DNA of 64,000 nt from NCBI GenBank assembly GCA_902729315.2, contig LR746276.1, positions 3,020,169 through 3,084,168 of the forward strand. The letters run 5' to 3'. Below, piece by piece: positions 53,401 to 64,000 of the stretch (positions are counted from its first letter, which is position 1; each line of letters begins with the position of its first letter). The stretch comes from Spirodela intermedia. Its lineage: Eukaryota > Streptophyta > Magnoliopsida > Alismatales > Araceae. The translations under genes were made by a program, and so were the position numbers. The notes beneath the pieces are model-generated. The model saw only the letters and a list, made by a program, of their open reading frames with translations. It was not told the DNA's origin and did no database searches.

Positions 53401-56251
53401 AAATTTACTTTAAATATTTAAGAAGCTGATTCATTAATCCGAGATATCCAGTTTTTCTTCCTCACCGTTGTTATCTACATTATCTGGATTATATTTTAGA
53501 ATCACGTTTTACTTGTTGTTTCAAGAATCAATTTCTGATCACGTCTATGGAAATCCAGGACCCGCATCCAGAGTACAATCTTTTTGGTAGCATTGTACAT
53601 TCAGGATACTCGCCAGAGTCGGGGCACTACTATGCTTATATAAAGGTGTTCTTCCATTCCTCCTTTTATTTAACTTTTTACAGATTCTCTCTTAAAATAT
53701 CTACTTTGGACATCTGTGGCCTGACAATTCCTAAGTTTCTCCATGCCATTGACAGGATGCCACCGGCCGTTGGTATTGCTGTAATGATGCTTATGTTTCA
53801 CTTTCCACTGCACAAGCTGTCTTATCAGAGAAAGTTTATATTCTGTTCTACGTACGAAGCAATCAAAAACCGAAGGACACCAAGACTGGCCTTGCCACCA
53901 ATGGTCTTAAATCTCTGGAGTCCAATGGAAGTAGTGCACCAGTGAATCATAAGCCATATGTTAGTTCCAGACAATCATCTGTTATACAGAATGGGATGCA
54001 TCTAGCCCTACCAAAGTCTGCCAGTACAAATGGAAATGGCACCTTACCTATGCGTAATGGAAGTGCTTCCATTATTTTGAAACCATCAGCCAATGGGGCG
54101 CTTCATCCTGAAAAGGAAACGGCTGTGTTGAGGAATGACAAAATTTTGTCAAAGTCTCCCATGAAATTTTCAAACTTGAAAAATGTGGAACTGAAAAGAG
54201 CTGCCCGCAAGAATGAAAATGATAACCCAAATGCTCATGGAATTGAGGCAGTTAAGACCAACAGTAGTTCTGGGCACTCCAAAGCCATGAAAGAAACTGC
54301 TAGCTCACCAACCTTCAAGTCCAATTGGAAATCAGCAGCTGCACATGGTAGAGAGGAGTTGGGACATTCATTTGCAAATAATTCAGAGGGTCATTCTTCT
54401 GATTCCACAGAAAGAATTACCAAGTCTGGTGGCACAGTGTCAAATGGAAATGGGTGCATTAAATTGATGAAATGTGAGACCACTGATGACAATGATGCTG
54501 CTCTGACCTCTCCAGTTACAAGCGGAACTCATGCTAGCCATAGTCAAGCTGTAGAGAGCTGCAAGCCAGTTGTCTCCTCTGTCTGTAAAAGAAAAGCAGA
54601 GAACCGCACGGTTGGGAATTCACGTGCCTTTGACTCGCCTGGAGAGGATGTTCCAACCCGTAAATGTAGAGCAAACGCAGACAAATATTTTCCTGGCGGA
54701 CTGGAAAAGTACAAGGAAGTGTATGCTTCTCTTCCACCCAGAACGAAGATCTTGTTCTTTCATTTCATCCTTGGAAGTTTGAAATCATCTTATTTTCAGC
54801 AAGGGGGGTCTATTGGTCTCGTAAAAAATCTGTCACACAGGTCTAATACTTGGTCTGTTGCTCCGTTTGCATGAGGCCAGGAATTTTTTGTTCTGGCGTG
54901 ATTGCCATTGACCAACTTTCGTCAAACCGATTTGTTTTCTTGGTGTGATTTTTCATATAGTTTTAATGATTGGATTTATTTTTTTCCTGAATTAATTCAC
55001 TCGGACCGAAGGCGGCAAAATTAATTCACTGTTCTTTTACCCCCCCAAGGCAGTGAAGAGTGAGGCCTATCTTTGGAGTCTTCTTTTAATCGTGAAGGGC
55101 ATGTTTTTCGCATTATTTCCTGTCGTCTTGTCGCCTTTTCTCATCATTTCTTTGATCATCCTCTTTCAGGATTGCTGTGGAGGCTTCTTTCAAGCTGCGG
55201 TCATGTGGCTGGGCTGACGAAGTGCATGACTTTATGCGAGCCCAAAAGCGATTATGTACCGAAGTAGCAGACAGCAATCGTTCTGATAAAACCGAATTAA
55301 AGTGAGTATTCTGTTCGTTCTCAAATTGCACTACATCAATACCTGACATATTTTGATCGCTGGAATCCCCCCCCCCCCCTCACCTCGCCATCTCCCTTCT
55401 TAGCATCTGTCAGGCTTCCTGCATCTGCTTCCTTTTTTTTTTTTCTTTTCTTTTTGTGTCTGTGTAGAACAAACACTGAGGCGCCACATCTTGTGGCGAG
55501 TGACCTCGATTGCATGGCAGTGCTGAGCTTCCCGCGAAAACATCCGCCAGATGATGAGTTTTAACCCCAAGATCTCACAACTAGTGAATGCAAACCCATC
55601 TGTTGGGAACCGAACCTGTGAGATTCTACTTGGATCTGTCATTGTTTCTATGGATCCATCTGTGCCCTTCATTCAGCCTTCTCACTCCTATTTTCGAGGA
55701 AATAATCATCCACTGACGTTGCTCTGTAGTTCGTCCCTTAATTCTTTCTTGGTGCATGTGATCCTACCAGCTTTTCCACATCGATGAAGCAGCCAAGGCA
55801 TTTTGAATCAGTTCATGATGAGATCCCCTTAGAATCGGGCTCCGTTTTTGGTGTAAAATCTCGCGGAATAGAGAGCATAGAGTAGACAGGAGCAGCAAAG
55901 AGGACGCATGTCTGGAACGTCAGAAAGAATTCGCTCCTGACCTGATCCTCTGTATTGACAGCATCCCACCAATCGATTCAGTGGCATTAGAACAACTTAA
56001 ACTCGTGATCATCATCATCAGCATCCTACAGATCCCGACTTACTGCAATACGCAATTCATCTCGCTGCAGAAAACTACTGCCTGGTCTGCATCTGACTTT
56101 CTTCTGTTTCTTCTTGCCCCAACACAGGAAACTGCTCATCGCAGATGCAAAGAAGGCGTTCACGTCCAGGCTCCCGAATTCCATCAGGCAGAGCCTCATA
56201 GAACGCCTTAAATTGTTCAGCCTGGGGAAAAGCCTTCCGGACGAATCTTAG
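50434..56251 (+). CDS. UBP25: Ubiquitin-specific protease, UBP25 type
   Basis: This cysteine deubiquitinase removes ubiquitin from protein conjugates. Eight exons join in phase: 50434-50605, 50750-51242, 51368-51443, 51546-51638, 53559-53645, 53756-54720, 55170-55301 and 56128-56251, giving 713 aa. The N-terminus MALQMTWQP matches Arabidopsis UBP25 as I recall it. Catalytic C30 is in LGNTCYLNSVLQC. The QEDAHEFLRY block and two zinc-binding CxxC pairs follow (KCLSC, then C-C across the exon 2/3 junction). H301 is in SGHYYAYIK and D318 in WYCCND. The region after about 350 is Ser/Asn/Lys-rich and disordered. Exon 7 encodes LRSCGWADEVHDFM and exon 8 KKLLIADAKKAF and SLIERLKLFS, both conserved in plant homologues. 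Without splicing at 54721 the frame would run to a false stop at 54874. Intron 1 (144 nt) is in frame and stop-free. Confidence 0.94.
52443..52496 (+). repeat. TATA/GATA microsatellite in UBP25 intron 4
   Basis: TATATATATATATGTATATATATA runs into five GATA units. It lies inside the 1.9-kb fourth intron, the largest of the gene. The rest of this intron (51639-53558) shows no embedded gene. Confidence 0.85.
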
Positions 56252-56971
56252 TCGGCGATCTGGCTGTACGTCGGGGGCCCGAGCTCTTCCTCCTCTTTCG
56301 CACGGGATGAGTTTTGTCCCCGAGTCCAGGCGCCCAGATCCGAGGATGAGACTGCTCGCCGCCGCTCCGCCGGAGGACGCTTCTGCGGCGGATGCGGATT
56401 TTTTTCCGGCGGTTCTTTGAGCGCAGCGGAGCGGAGAGTACCATATTCTTCTGTAAGATATCCTTGTTCCCACCCCCCAACCCCCCCCCCCTTCTCTCCT
56501 CCTAGCCGGACGTGCTGAACGATGCTCCCCGTCGAGGGAGGCGGATGAATCTTAAGGTTGATTTTGGAGAGGTGGAGATAGCGCTCTCGCTGGATGGACT
56601 CTCGCCGCCGCCGCACCGCCGCTCCTCGGCGATCTCGCAGCGTTTCTTCCATCTTTCCTGAGGAGGAAGGAGGAGGGGGGAGGGAGGGATCCCTCTCGGT
56701 GGGGATTCGAAATCATGGATGCGCGTGCGTGCACGTGACAGAAGAATCGACGGAGTTCTGAGTTTTAAATTTCGAAATACCAACGGTCGTCATAACGTCG
56801 GCCACTCCCTCCTCCGTCTCCTTCCTTTTCTTGCTTGCCTCCTCATCCTCCTGTCGCTATCTTCGAATTCCCGGCCCGGGAAAACCTCGACGGCTCACTC
56901 GTTCACGGGACTTAGCGGAAGTTCTACCTCGTTCTCGGAGCAGTTCGGCTTTCGGGCCGCCGGGAAGAGGA
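56252..56971 (+). other. UBP25 3' flank and kinesin promoter
   Basis: 720 bp between the UBP25 stop and the kinesin ATG, both on plus. A C-run lies at 56473-56490. CT-rich leader-like sequence occurs at about 56800-56870. Minus-strand open stretches here (56248-56652, 56502-56783) are low-complexity GC-rich artefacts. No TATA box is evident. Confidence 0.5.
56779..56788 (+). promoter_or_regulatory. Candidate MSA element of the kinesin gene
   Basis: ACCAACGGTC matches 9 of 10 positions of the mitosis-specific activator consensus YCYAACGGYY, with the invariant AACGG at 56782-56786. It is about 190 bp upstream of the predicted kinesin ATG. MYB3R factors use MSA elements to drive G2/M genes, including several plant kinesins. 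A single short match can occur by chance. Confidence 0.4.
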
Positions 56972-59900
56972 ATGGGGGAGGCTGAGGAAGACGGTGCCGG
57001 ATTTGATCCCGCGTACTGTACGCGTTCTTTCTTCTCTTTTCTGATTCACTGTGATCCGTGTTCGTCGAGATGGAATCTCCTGTCATTCTTTTCTGTGCGA
57101 TGCTCCTCCCTACCTGCCGTTGCTGGCCTTCCGTGATCAGTTCCTGATGCCTGATCCCGCAGGTGGATTCCCGCCGGAAGGGACTCAGGGAGAGATTTTC
57201 CACATGGCCGGGCCTGCCGGTTCACTTCGAAATGACGAGTTCGGAGGAGGTGCATTCGATTTCCAGTCATGTCGCGTTCTTGATCCGCCCAGGCGGAGAA
57301 TGTGGTGATGGATTTCATCTCATTTTTTGCGTCTCCTCGCTTTTCAGGTTGTGGCATGTTCGGTTTTCCAGCAGCGCATGCCGATGCCGTCGACGACTCC
57401 AGTTCCCCCCCTGCTGTTCCCTGCCAATTGGGTCGGACGACGGAAAAGGAAGCTAAAGACTTTTGTGGAAATCGACCCCTTAAGAGAGATAAACCTTCCC
57501 ATGCACCTCCGGCGGCATCGGATGAGAGGAGTGAGACGGACGATGCTCAATGCCTGCTGAACATTAATGCCGGCGATCTGAACGGCTCTCTGGTCTGCTG
57601 CGGGATGAAATTCCAAGAGGACTGCTTCTTCATTGGCGGTGATACCGTCAGAACAAATGCGAACGTTGGAGCAGGAGAGGCTCTTGCCTTGTACCAAACA
57701 GCTCGGTTCGGGAACTTCTCATACAAATTGCCTACTATTAAGCCAGGCAATTACGTTGTGGCCTTGCATCTGGCTGAGATAATGTTCGAAACTCTCCCCT
57801 CGGGAAGGAGAACTTTTGACGTCTTCATCCAGGAAGAGAAGGTAATGAAGCCTCTAAGAAATCACACATCACATTTCTTTTCTCATTGCCGAACCAGTTC
57901 ATCTGAATCATTAATTTAGTCCTTTTCCCTGCCACGATGTGAGGATATTTTTTCAGGTCGTTTCTGGCATAGACATTTATGCAAAGGCTGGTGCGAATCG
58001 GCCATTGGTTTTATCTGATCTGAGGGCTTCGGTCCGTGGGAATGAGGGCCTGACGATTAGATTTGAGGCTGTATCGGGAAACCCCATAGTTTGCGGCATT
58101 TCAATAAGGAACGATGCTTCTTCAGGTGCTTTCCTCTCATCTACATCTTTTTGTTCAATCTTTACAAATTTTTTGGGCAACATGAAATCAATAGATTGCT
58201 GCTGCTGATCGTTGATTTTCGTGTACTTGGATAACCTTTTCAGTAACTGCGAAGAAAATTGAGTCCCAAGTATCCAAACGCATCTCGTCGTACTTGGCCA
58301 AATACGGAGAGAGCCCTCAAATACCAGAGGTTAATTAAAGAAAAATAGTGACCAGTGGATACGAGTAAGACAACTGATGTCTTCAAAAGCACCGTCGAAT
58401 TAAATATGAGCCCTTTGACGCATTTTTCAGGAAAAAGGTAGTGACTACGCAAGGCTGCAACAAAACTATAACTCTCTTAAAGACGAGAACGAGAGAATCA
58501 AGAGAGATCTGGAAGATGCTAGGAAGGAGAAGGAACTCACGAGTAAGGAATGCCATGAGGCGTGGATGTCACTCCAAGAGCTTCAGACAGAACTCATGCG
58601 CAAGTCAATGCATGTTGGCTCTTTAGGTGTGAAACACGTTTGAGCTCTTTCGTCCAGAGGAAAAGTCCCCACCTAACAAAGTGTAACCTCTCGTTTCTTC
58701 AGCCTTTGCTGTAGAGGGACAAGTGAAGGAAAAGACACGATGGTGCTCAGCTTTGAGAGAGCTGAATGAGAAATTTGAGGTATGAATGCTATTACTCTTG
58801 GTCTTCTGAAACCATGGTAGTGATGTTTGATTTTTCCTATAATTCACATTTTTTCTCTTTTCACCCGATTGCGATAGTTCCTAAAGTTGGAGCATGCAAA
58901 GGTATCTTCAGAGGCATCAAAATATAGGAACTGTCTTGCAGACATGAGTTCAATAACAGCAACAATCCAGTCAGCAAGTGAGTATACCTACCTTGCACTA
59001 AGAATGTCATCTCTGTAGCAGCTTGTTGGCTTCTGTTTCCTTGTTATTACAATCAGCGCATAATCTACATTGCATTTTCTCCCAATTGATAGTGAATGAT
59101 CATTCGAGTTCGGGCAAGGAGCTCACTGAACTTCAGAAAAAGTTTGTTAAAGAGACTAAAGGGAGGAAAGAGCTTTACAACAGGATTTTGGAGCTAAAAG
59201 GTTAGAGACGATTGAGTTACAGTTTATATAGGGTAGCATCATCTTGTGTTGTTGTGAAATCAAAGAGAGTAAAAGGTCTTATTTTAACCTGATTTTACTA
59301 TAGGAAACATAAGAGTCTTTTGCCGATGTCGACCATTGAATCAAGAAGAAGTATCGAAGGGCGATTCAGTTGTTGTTGACTTTGAGTTTGCCAAGGATGG
59401 CGAGCTTGTAGTGAGAGCACCTGGATCACAACGAAAGGTCTTCAAATTCGACTCTGTTTTTAGTCCTCAAGCAGACCAAGGTAGTCATTAATATTCTTCT
59501 GGCCATCTATACAGCACCGACAGTAATTAACCCATCGATGTTTATCTAATCTTTTCACCTTTGCTGTTAGAGATGATTTTCGAGAATACTTCACCTTTTG
59601 CAACATCAGTTTTGGACGGATACAACGTCTGCATATTTGCTTATGGGCAGACTGGAACGGGAAAGACGTTCACCATGGAAGGCACAAAAGATGCTCGTGG
59701 TGTAAACTATAGAATCCTAGAGGAACTCTTCAGGATCGTGAAAGAAAGACAGGGACTGCTTGAGTATGAAATTTCTGTCAGCGTGCTGGAGGTGTACAAT
59801 GAACAAATTCGTGATTTGCTTTTATCTGGATCGCAGCCAGGAGTGGCTGCCAAGAGGTAGGCACCCAGAAAGAAGTTTGCCCTAAAATATCATTCATTAT

Positions 59901-62746
59901 GATGAATCTGACCCTTGATATTTTCATTCAAGGCTAGAGATAAAACAAGTGGCAGGAGTTCACCACGTCCCGGGACTTGTAGAGGCTCGAGTTAGCAATA
60001 TGAATGAGGTATGGGAAGTGCTACAAACTGGAACCAATGCAAGAGCTGTGGGAGCTACTAACTGTAATGAGCACAGTAGTCGATCGCACTGGTAATTCTC
60101 AAAAAGGAACTATAGGATCGTACGTATTCTGACATGTAATTTTTTTCAAGATTTGTGACCTTTGAAGTTCTTGTCAACACAGCATCCACTGTGTCATGGT
60201 GAAGGGGCAGAATCTAATTAGTGGAGAGTGCACAAGAAGCAAGTTATGGCTCATTGACCTGGCTGGAAGCGAAAGAGTGGCAAAGACTGATGTTCAAGGA
60301 GACCGTCTGAAGGAAGCACAGAGCATCAACAAGTCCCTCTCAGCTCTTGGTGATGTGATATCTGCACTCGCGACTAAAAGTCCCCATATTCCTTTCAGGT
60401 GAAGAACATGCAAGGTCTTCCCATGCTCAGCCTGCTCGATCTTATATCACTTCTCTAAAAATGATTATTTCTTCGGCAATGCGTGCAGGAATTCAAAGCT
60501 TACCCACTTGCTGCAAGACTCCCTGGGTATGCTTGGTCTCATAGGTTGCTTGTGTTTTCTCCCTTGTGTACTTAGTGGTGTTTCTCCACTAAGTAGGGAT
60601 TTTTTTTTGAGTTATCAAGAACTGATTTCTACGATGTGTTCCCAGGTGGGGACTCGAAAACTCTAATGTTTGTGCAGATCAGCCCCAAAGAGAATGATGC
60701 AGCTGAGACATTGTGCTCCCTAAATTTTGCAAGTAGAGTAAGGGGTATAGAGCTTGGTCCAGCCAAGAGGCAGTTAGACAGCAGTGAGGCATTAAAGAGC
60801 AGGCATATGGTACATATATAGCCCATCCATCACTTTGATCAGTTATTTCGATGTGGTAATAATAAATAGATCGCTATTGGTTATATGTTGTCTCTCGAAT
60901 GTTGTAATTCCTTGTTCTGTTATTCATCGAAATGCATTCTCATTTTATTCACAGTCATTGGCCTTTGACATCAACCGGTGGTCCCCTTTTCTTACTTAAA
61001 CTTTTAGCTAGAGAAGGCCAAGCAAGAAATCAAGGGCAAGGACGATCAAATCAAGAAGATGGAGGAGGCAGCTAATTGCCTAGAATCAAGGATAAAGTCA
61101 AAGGACGTTAGCATCAAGCACCTCCAAGACAGGGTACGTGACCACATTCTCTGCTTTGTGCGATGTCAAGATTAGTAACACGTTCTATTGTTGAAAAGGC
61201 AGTAATCAAAAGATTTGTCGGTCTCTGCGGCTCCATGCTGTCTAGAGATGTTATTGACTTTAGTTAATCTCATGATTTATAACCAATAATCGTGGATTTA
61301 GTTAATGTGTTCGCCACTGAACAACTACATGGGAGCAAAGTGTTGGGTAAACAGACTTCTGTTGCCTGATGTTTATAGTTTTCTCAGATTTGTCAACGAG
61401 TTTTGTAAAAAGTGTCTGCATTGGTTTGAGAAAGATTACCAAAATCCTGTGCCCATAGCGTCAGGATTTAAAAATTAGAAAAAGAAGGAAATACTCTTCT
61501 TTGCCTTCAAAATTGAAAGGGCAGGTAATTAATTCCTCAAATCATGTAAATTGTAATCGCCCATTTTTTCTTTCTGTGCACATCTACGAACCCGACCACT
61601 CTGAGCATTGTTAGAAAATCAGCTCAATAACTTCCTCCTTAATGCATGGTTTATCAGCCAACTGCTCAGATACCAGCATCCCCTTGACAAAAACATTTTC
61701 TTTTCACTGAATCCTCAAATCACGCACTACTGTTAGACTTCCACATGGTTTCTGCCCGACATTCTGCCCTTCACTGACTAAATGTCCGCAAAAAGTCAAC
61801 GGCAAATCACTTATTTACACGTTCCGCCCCCACCCTTTACGCTCAGGCCCTAGATTCGGATCGTGATTACGATTTTCCGTACTCTGTTGGGTTGTTCGAT
61901 GTGAATCAAAACGCGGAGCACAGATATAGATCATCATCCAATGCCCACATTCTCCCGCAGGTGAAGGAGCTGGAATCGCAGCTATTAATTGAAAGGAAGC
62001 TGGCGAGGCAGCATGTGGACACCAGAATAGCAGAGACTCATCACCAGCTGCAGAGATTGCAACAACAGGAGCGAGACCTTTCTGCAACATCTAACAACAG
62101 TAACAGGCCCCCCCTGACCGTAAGGCCACCACCACCCTCCGACAACCAGGTCAACGTGGCAGACACCGCCATCGCCGCCGCATTGACTGACGGCCCCACC
62201 AAGTCGCCGCCATCGTCGCCGCCGCCCGACGACTATGCGAGATACTTTCCGGCGATGCTAAAGGAGAACAAGCCGGCGGTGGGGGCCAGGTTTGCAACCT
62301 CCCCTGCGTGCAATAGGCGGGTTTCCATGGTTCCAGCGCCCCGCCGCGAGTCCCTCATCCCGCCGCCGGCGGTGAGGCCCATGGAAGCGCCGCTACTGAC
62401 GCTTCTCGCCGGCGCCGGCGAGGTCTCTCCGCCTTTGTCCGGCGCTGTCACCGGCGGGGGCCTACGGGGGCAGGCCAGAAGCGGTGGCGCGAGAAGAATC
62501 AGCAGCATACTGAGGAGGAGCCTGCAGAAGAAGGTGGTCATAAAGCCCCCGCTGCAGCAGTTCGTCCGGCGGGGCGCCGGTCAGAGCAACAGGGAAGACA
62601 AGGGCGGCGGTGGGGTTTATGCGGCGGTGCCGCCGTGGGGTAGGGCGCGGAGGCTGGCGGAGTGGGAGCAGCAGCAGCAGAGGTTGCGCAAGGAGAAAGA
62701 GCGGCAGTGGGGGATCTCAGGGCGGCGGCGGCAAGAAACCTGCTGA
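56972..62746 (+). CDS. Kinesin-14 with N-terminal malectin domain
   Basis: This is a microtubule motor of the plant kinesin-14 class (Arabidopsis At1g72250/At2g22610 group). Exons: 56972-57017 and 57163-57249 (both tentative), 57348-57841, 57957-58125, 58244-58329, 58431-58626, 58703-58779, 58878-58977, 59093-59200, 59304-59480, 59571-59856, 59933-60091, 60183-60398, 60489-60526, 60646-60809, 61008-61133 and 61961-62746; all phases agree, giving about 1104 aa. The malectin-like domain spans about 113-266 ([27 protein letters not shown]). Coiled coil runs about 295-450. The motor begins at 455 ([11 protein letters not shown]), with P-loop GQTGTGKT at 539-546, switch I NEHSSRSH and switch II DLAGSE. 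The motor follows the coiled coil, as in minus-end-directed kinesin-14s. A second short coil and a basic tail with a conserved [11 protein letters not shown] block follow. The kinesin part is secure; the N-terminal 44 residues are inferred from splice phase. Confidence 0.93.
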
Positions 62747-63355
62747 CGCCCCCCGCTGAGTTCAAATCCTCGCTGAGTTCCTCTGTTTTCTCACCGGTCA
62801 GCAGCCCGGTTGACGTGCTGAATCCTCTGTTTCACATCATTTAATCCGTCTCTCTCTCTCGCTGTTCAGTTCCACGTCATATCATGCTGATGATATCTGA
62901 GCATCTAGCTGACAAGCCATGTGATGCGGATGATTTTCAGGATGATTTCAAGGACATGTTTGTAAGGAAAAACAAAAATGCAGTAAAGGCTCAAATCATC
63001 CCCAGCTAGAGAGTGCGTAGCTTAAATCTCAGGCGGAGAGATGGCGGCCTGGATTTACGGTGCACCTCGATTCGCGCGCTTGAACTGGTCCTGCATCACC
63101 ACCGTGCTTGTTGAATTGAGGACGTTATTGAATTGATTTTATAGCAATAATGCGCAGAGTGGTCGGTCGAGGTGGCCGATATGTGTGCTCGTTTGGCGCG
63201 CAATGCCAACTCTTTCGCCGGATGTAGGATTTAATCTTTTCTTAATTGTGTATTATTTATTATTATATTACTATTACGTGGCAAAGACGGACGGGTCTTT
63301 TAAAACCCGCAGCGGGGGCCAGGAAGGAGGGAGCCGACTTCATCTGCTGGGGGCG
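62747..63355 (+). other. Kinesin 3' flank and WD40-gene promoter
   Basis: 609 bp between two plus-strand genes. It contains an ACGTGGC ABRE-type core at 63276-63282 and the near-palindrome CGGGTCTTTTAAAACCCG at about 63294-63311. No strong TATA box is evident. Confidence 0.5.
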
Positions 63356-64000
63356 ATGGTTCTGGTTGCGGGGTCCTACGAGCGCTTCATCTGGGGTTTC
63401 TCCCTGAAAACCCTAAAACCCACTTCCTCCCAAAACCCTTCTGGAGCCGACGACGGGGGCGACGGTGATGGGGATGGCGGCGGCTGTATCCTGAAGCCAC
63501 TCTTCTCCTATCCCTCCCACACGAGCTCCATAAAGTGCGTCGCCGTCTCTGGCCCTGTCGCCGTCTCCGGCGGCGCCGACGACGCCGTCAAGATCTACGA
63601 CCTCTCCTCCTGCTCCGAGATCGGCTCCCTCACCGACCAGGGAGGCGCTGTGACCGCCGTCGCCTTCTACACCCCGCCGGCGATCTCCTTCCCTCGCAAC
63701 TTGGTCACCGGCTCCGACGGCGGCGTCGTCTCCATCTACGATGCCGACCCCTTCGTCCACCTCAAGAGCGTCCGCAGAGTCCACCGGCGAGGCGCCGGCG
63801 TGGGGGATCTCACGGTGCACCCCTCCGGCCGCCTGGCGCTGACCGTGGGGCGGGGGGATTCGAGCCTCGCCATGGTCAACCTCGTGAGGGGGCGGCGGAG
63901 CTTCGTCTGCCGGCTGGACAGGGAGGCGTCCGTGGTGCGGTACAGCGCCGGAGGGGGCGACCTGTTCTTCATGGCGGCGGAAGAGAGGATCTCCGTCCAC
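63356..64000 (+). CDS. PAK1IP1/Mak11-like WD40 protein, 5' part
   Basis: The frame opens at the ATG at 63356 and stays open for 215 codons to the window edge, so the 3' end is missing. MVLVAGSYERFIWGF is the characteristic start of plant p21-activated-kinase-interacting-protein-1-like proteins. WD40 units follow: HTSSIKCVAVSGPVAVSGG...VKIYDL (55-83), then GAVTAVAF...LVTGSDGGVVSIYDAD, then VGDLTVHPSGRLALTVG. In yeast and mammals the Mak11/PAK1IP1 family acts in the nucleolus in 60S ribosome assembly. The same role is inferred here. An acidic Gly/Asp insert (30-43) is low complexity. Third positions are extremely GC-rich, which also opens a long meaningless frame on the minus strand. Confidence 0.9.
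   Translation, partial: MVLVAGSYERFIWGFSLKTLKPTSSQNPSGADDGGDGDGDGGGCILKPLFSYPSHTSSIKCVAVSGPVAVSGGADDAVKIYDLSSCSEIGSLTDQGGAVTAVAFYTPPAISFPRNLVTGSDGGVVSIYDADPFVHLKSVRRVHRRGAGVGDLTVHPSGRLALTVGRGDSSLAMVNLVRGRRSFVCRLDREASVVRYSAGGGDLFFMAAEERISVH
63408..63416 (+). promoter_or_regulatory. Telo-box inside the first exon
   Basis: AAACCCTAA, the plant telo-box, lies about 50 bases after the ATG. Telo-boxes cluster near the start sites of plant ribosomal-protein and ribosome-biogenesis genes. Here it is inside the coding sequence, spanning the LKTLKP codons, so it may be coincidental. Confidence 0.35.

Noticed and set aside
54830-54845. Alternative exon-6 donor at CACAG|GTCTAA
   Set aside because: The phase fits, but it would insert about 38 unconserved residues. 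The donor at 54721 gives exact spacing between KYKE and EASFKLRSCGW.
54721-54874. Read-through end of UBP25 exon 6 as the true C-terminus
   Set aside because: A better donor and two downstream exons restore conserved C-terminal blocks. The read-through residues do not resemble the family.
56248-56783. Minus-strand open frames over the kinesin promoter
   Set aside because: GC-rich Arg/Pro/Ser translation without family resemblance. Part of this region is the last UBP25 exon on plus.
57163-57300. Alternative reading frame through the second kinesin exon (VDSRRKGL...)
   Set aside because: It also lacks stops, but it does not follow in phase from the exon-1 donor chosen. Not fully excluded, so flagged as tentative.
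63413-64000. 195-codon open frame on the minus strand at the right edge
   Set aside because: Antisense shadow of the GC-rich WD40 gene, whose plus-strand frame has family-specific sequence from its first residue.

Overview
This is nuclear DNA of a flowering plant, probably a monocot. The evidence is plant-specific gene families (NCED, glycolate oxidase with a peroxisomal tail, a QALGGH zinc finger, a malectin-kinesin-14), many short GT..AG introns, decayed Ty1/copia and Ty3/gypsy retrotransposon pieces, and GC-rich third codon positions in the NCED, zinc-finger and WD40 genes. The monocot call rests only on that GC bias and is weaker than the rest.

Layout. 1-3.4 kb is AT-rich retrotransposon-derived DNA ending in an LTR-like piece with four diverged ~170-bp repeats. 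3.4-9.6 kb is GC-richer, gene-free DNA with a 34-bp repeat/hairpin cluster and a ~270-bp polypurine tract. An intronless NCED lies at 9.66-11.55 kb (minus), with a TATA box and three ACGT-core elements upstream. 12-29 kb is mostly gene-free: GC-richer DNA to about 17.4 kb, then AT-rich repeats, a gypsy 5' end on the minus strand (primer-binding site at 21.48 kb, gag remnant below it), and a copia reverse-transcriptase fossil at 26.4-27.1 kb. A single-C2H2 zinc-finger repressor gene sits at 29.3-30.0 kb (plus). 31-44 kb is AT-rich again, with an LTR piece at 33.6 kb, a GC-rich island at 36.6 kb and a second copia fossil at 39.0-39.6 kb.

From 44.5 kb to the end the window is gene-dense: glycolate oxidase (minus, 11 exons, 368 aa), a UBP25-type deubiquitinase head-to-head with it (plus, 8 exons, 713 aa), a malectin-domain kinesin-14 (plus, about 17 exons, about 1104 aa), and the 5' part of a PAK1IP1/Mak11-like WD40 gene running off the right edge. 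I rebuilt the exon models by hand from splice sites, reading phase and remembered family conservation. They are strong for glycolate oxidase, UBP25 and the kinesin motor, and tentative for the first two kinesin exons.

The genes do not form one pathway. NCED makes the abscisic-acid precursor, the zinc finger resembles stress-related repressors, glycolate oxidase is photorespiratory, UBP25 removes ubiquitin, the kinesin is a minus-end-type motor with a possible G2/M promoter element, and the WD40 protein is a likely 60S ribosome-assembly factor. I found no convincing new multi-gene system. The more unusual items are the malectin-kinesin fusion, an in-frame stop-free intron in UBP25, the LTR with an amplified internal unit, and several small repeat structures.
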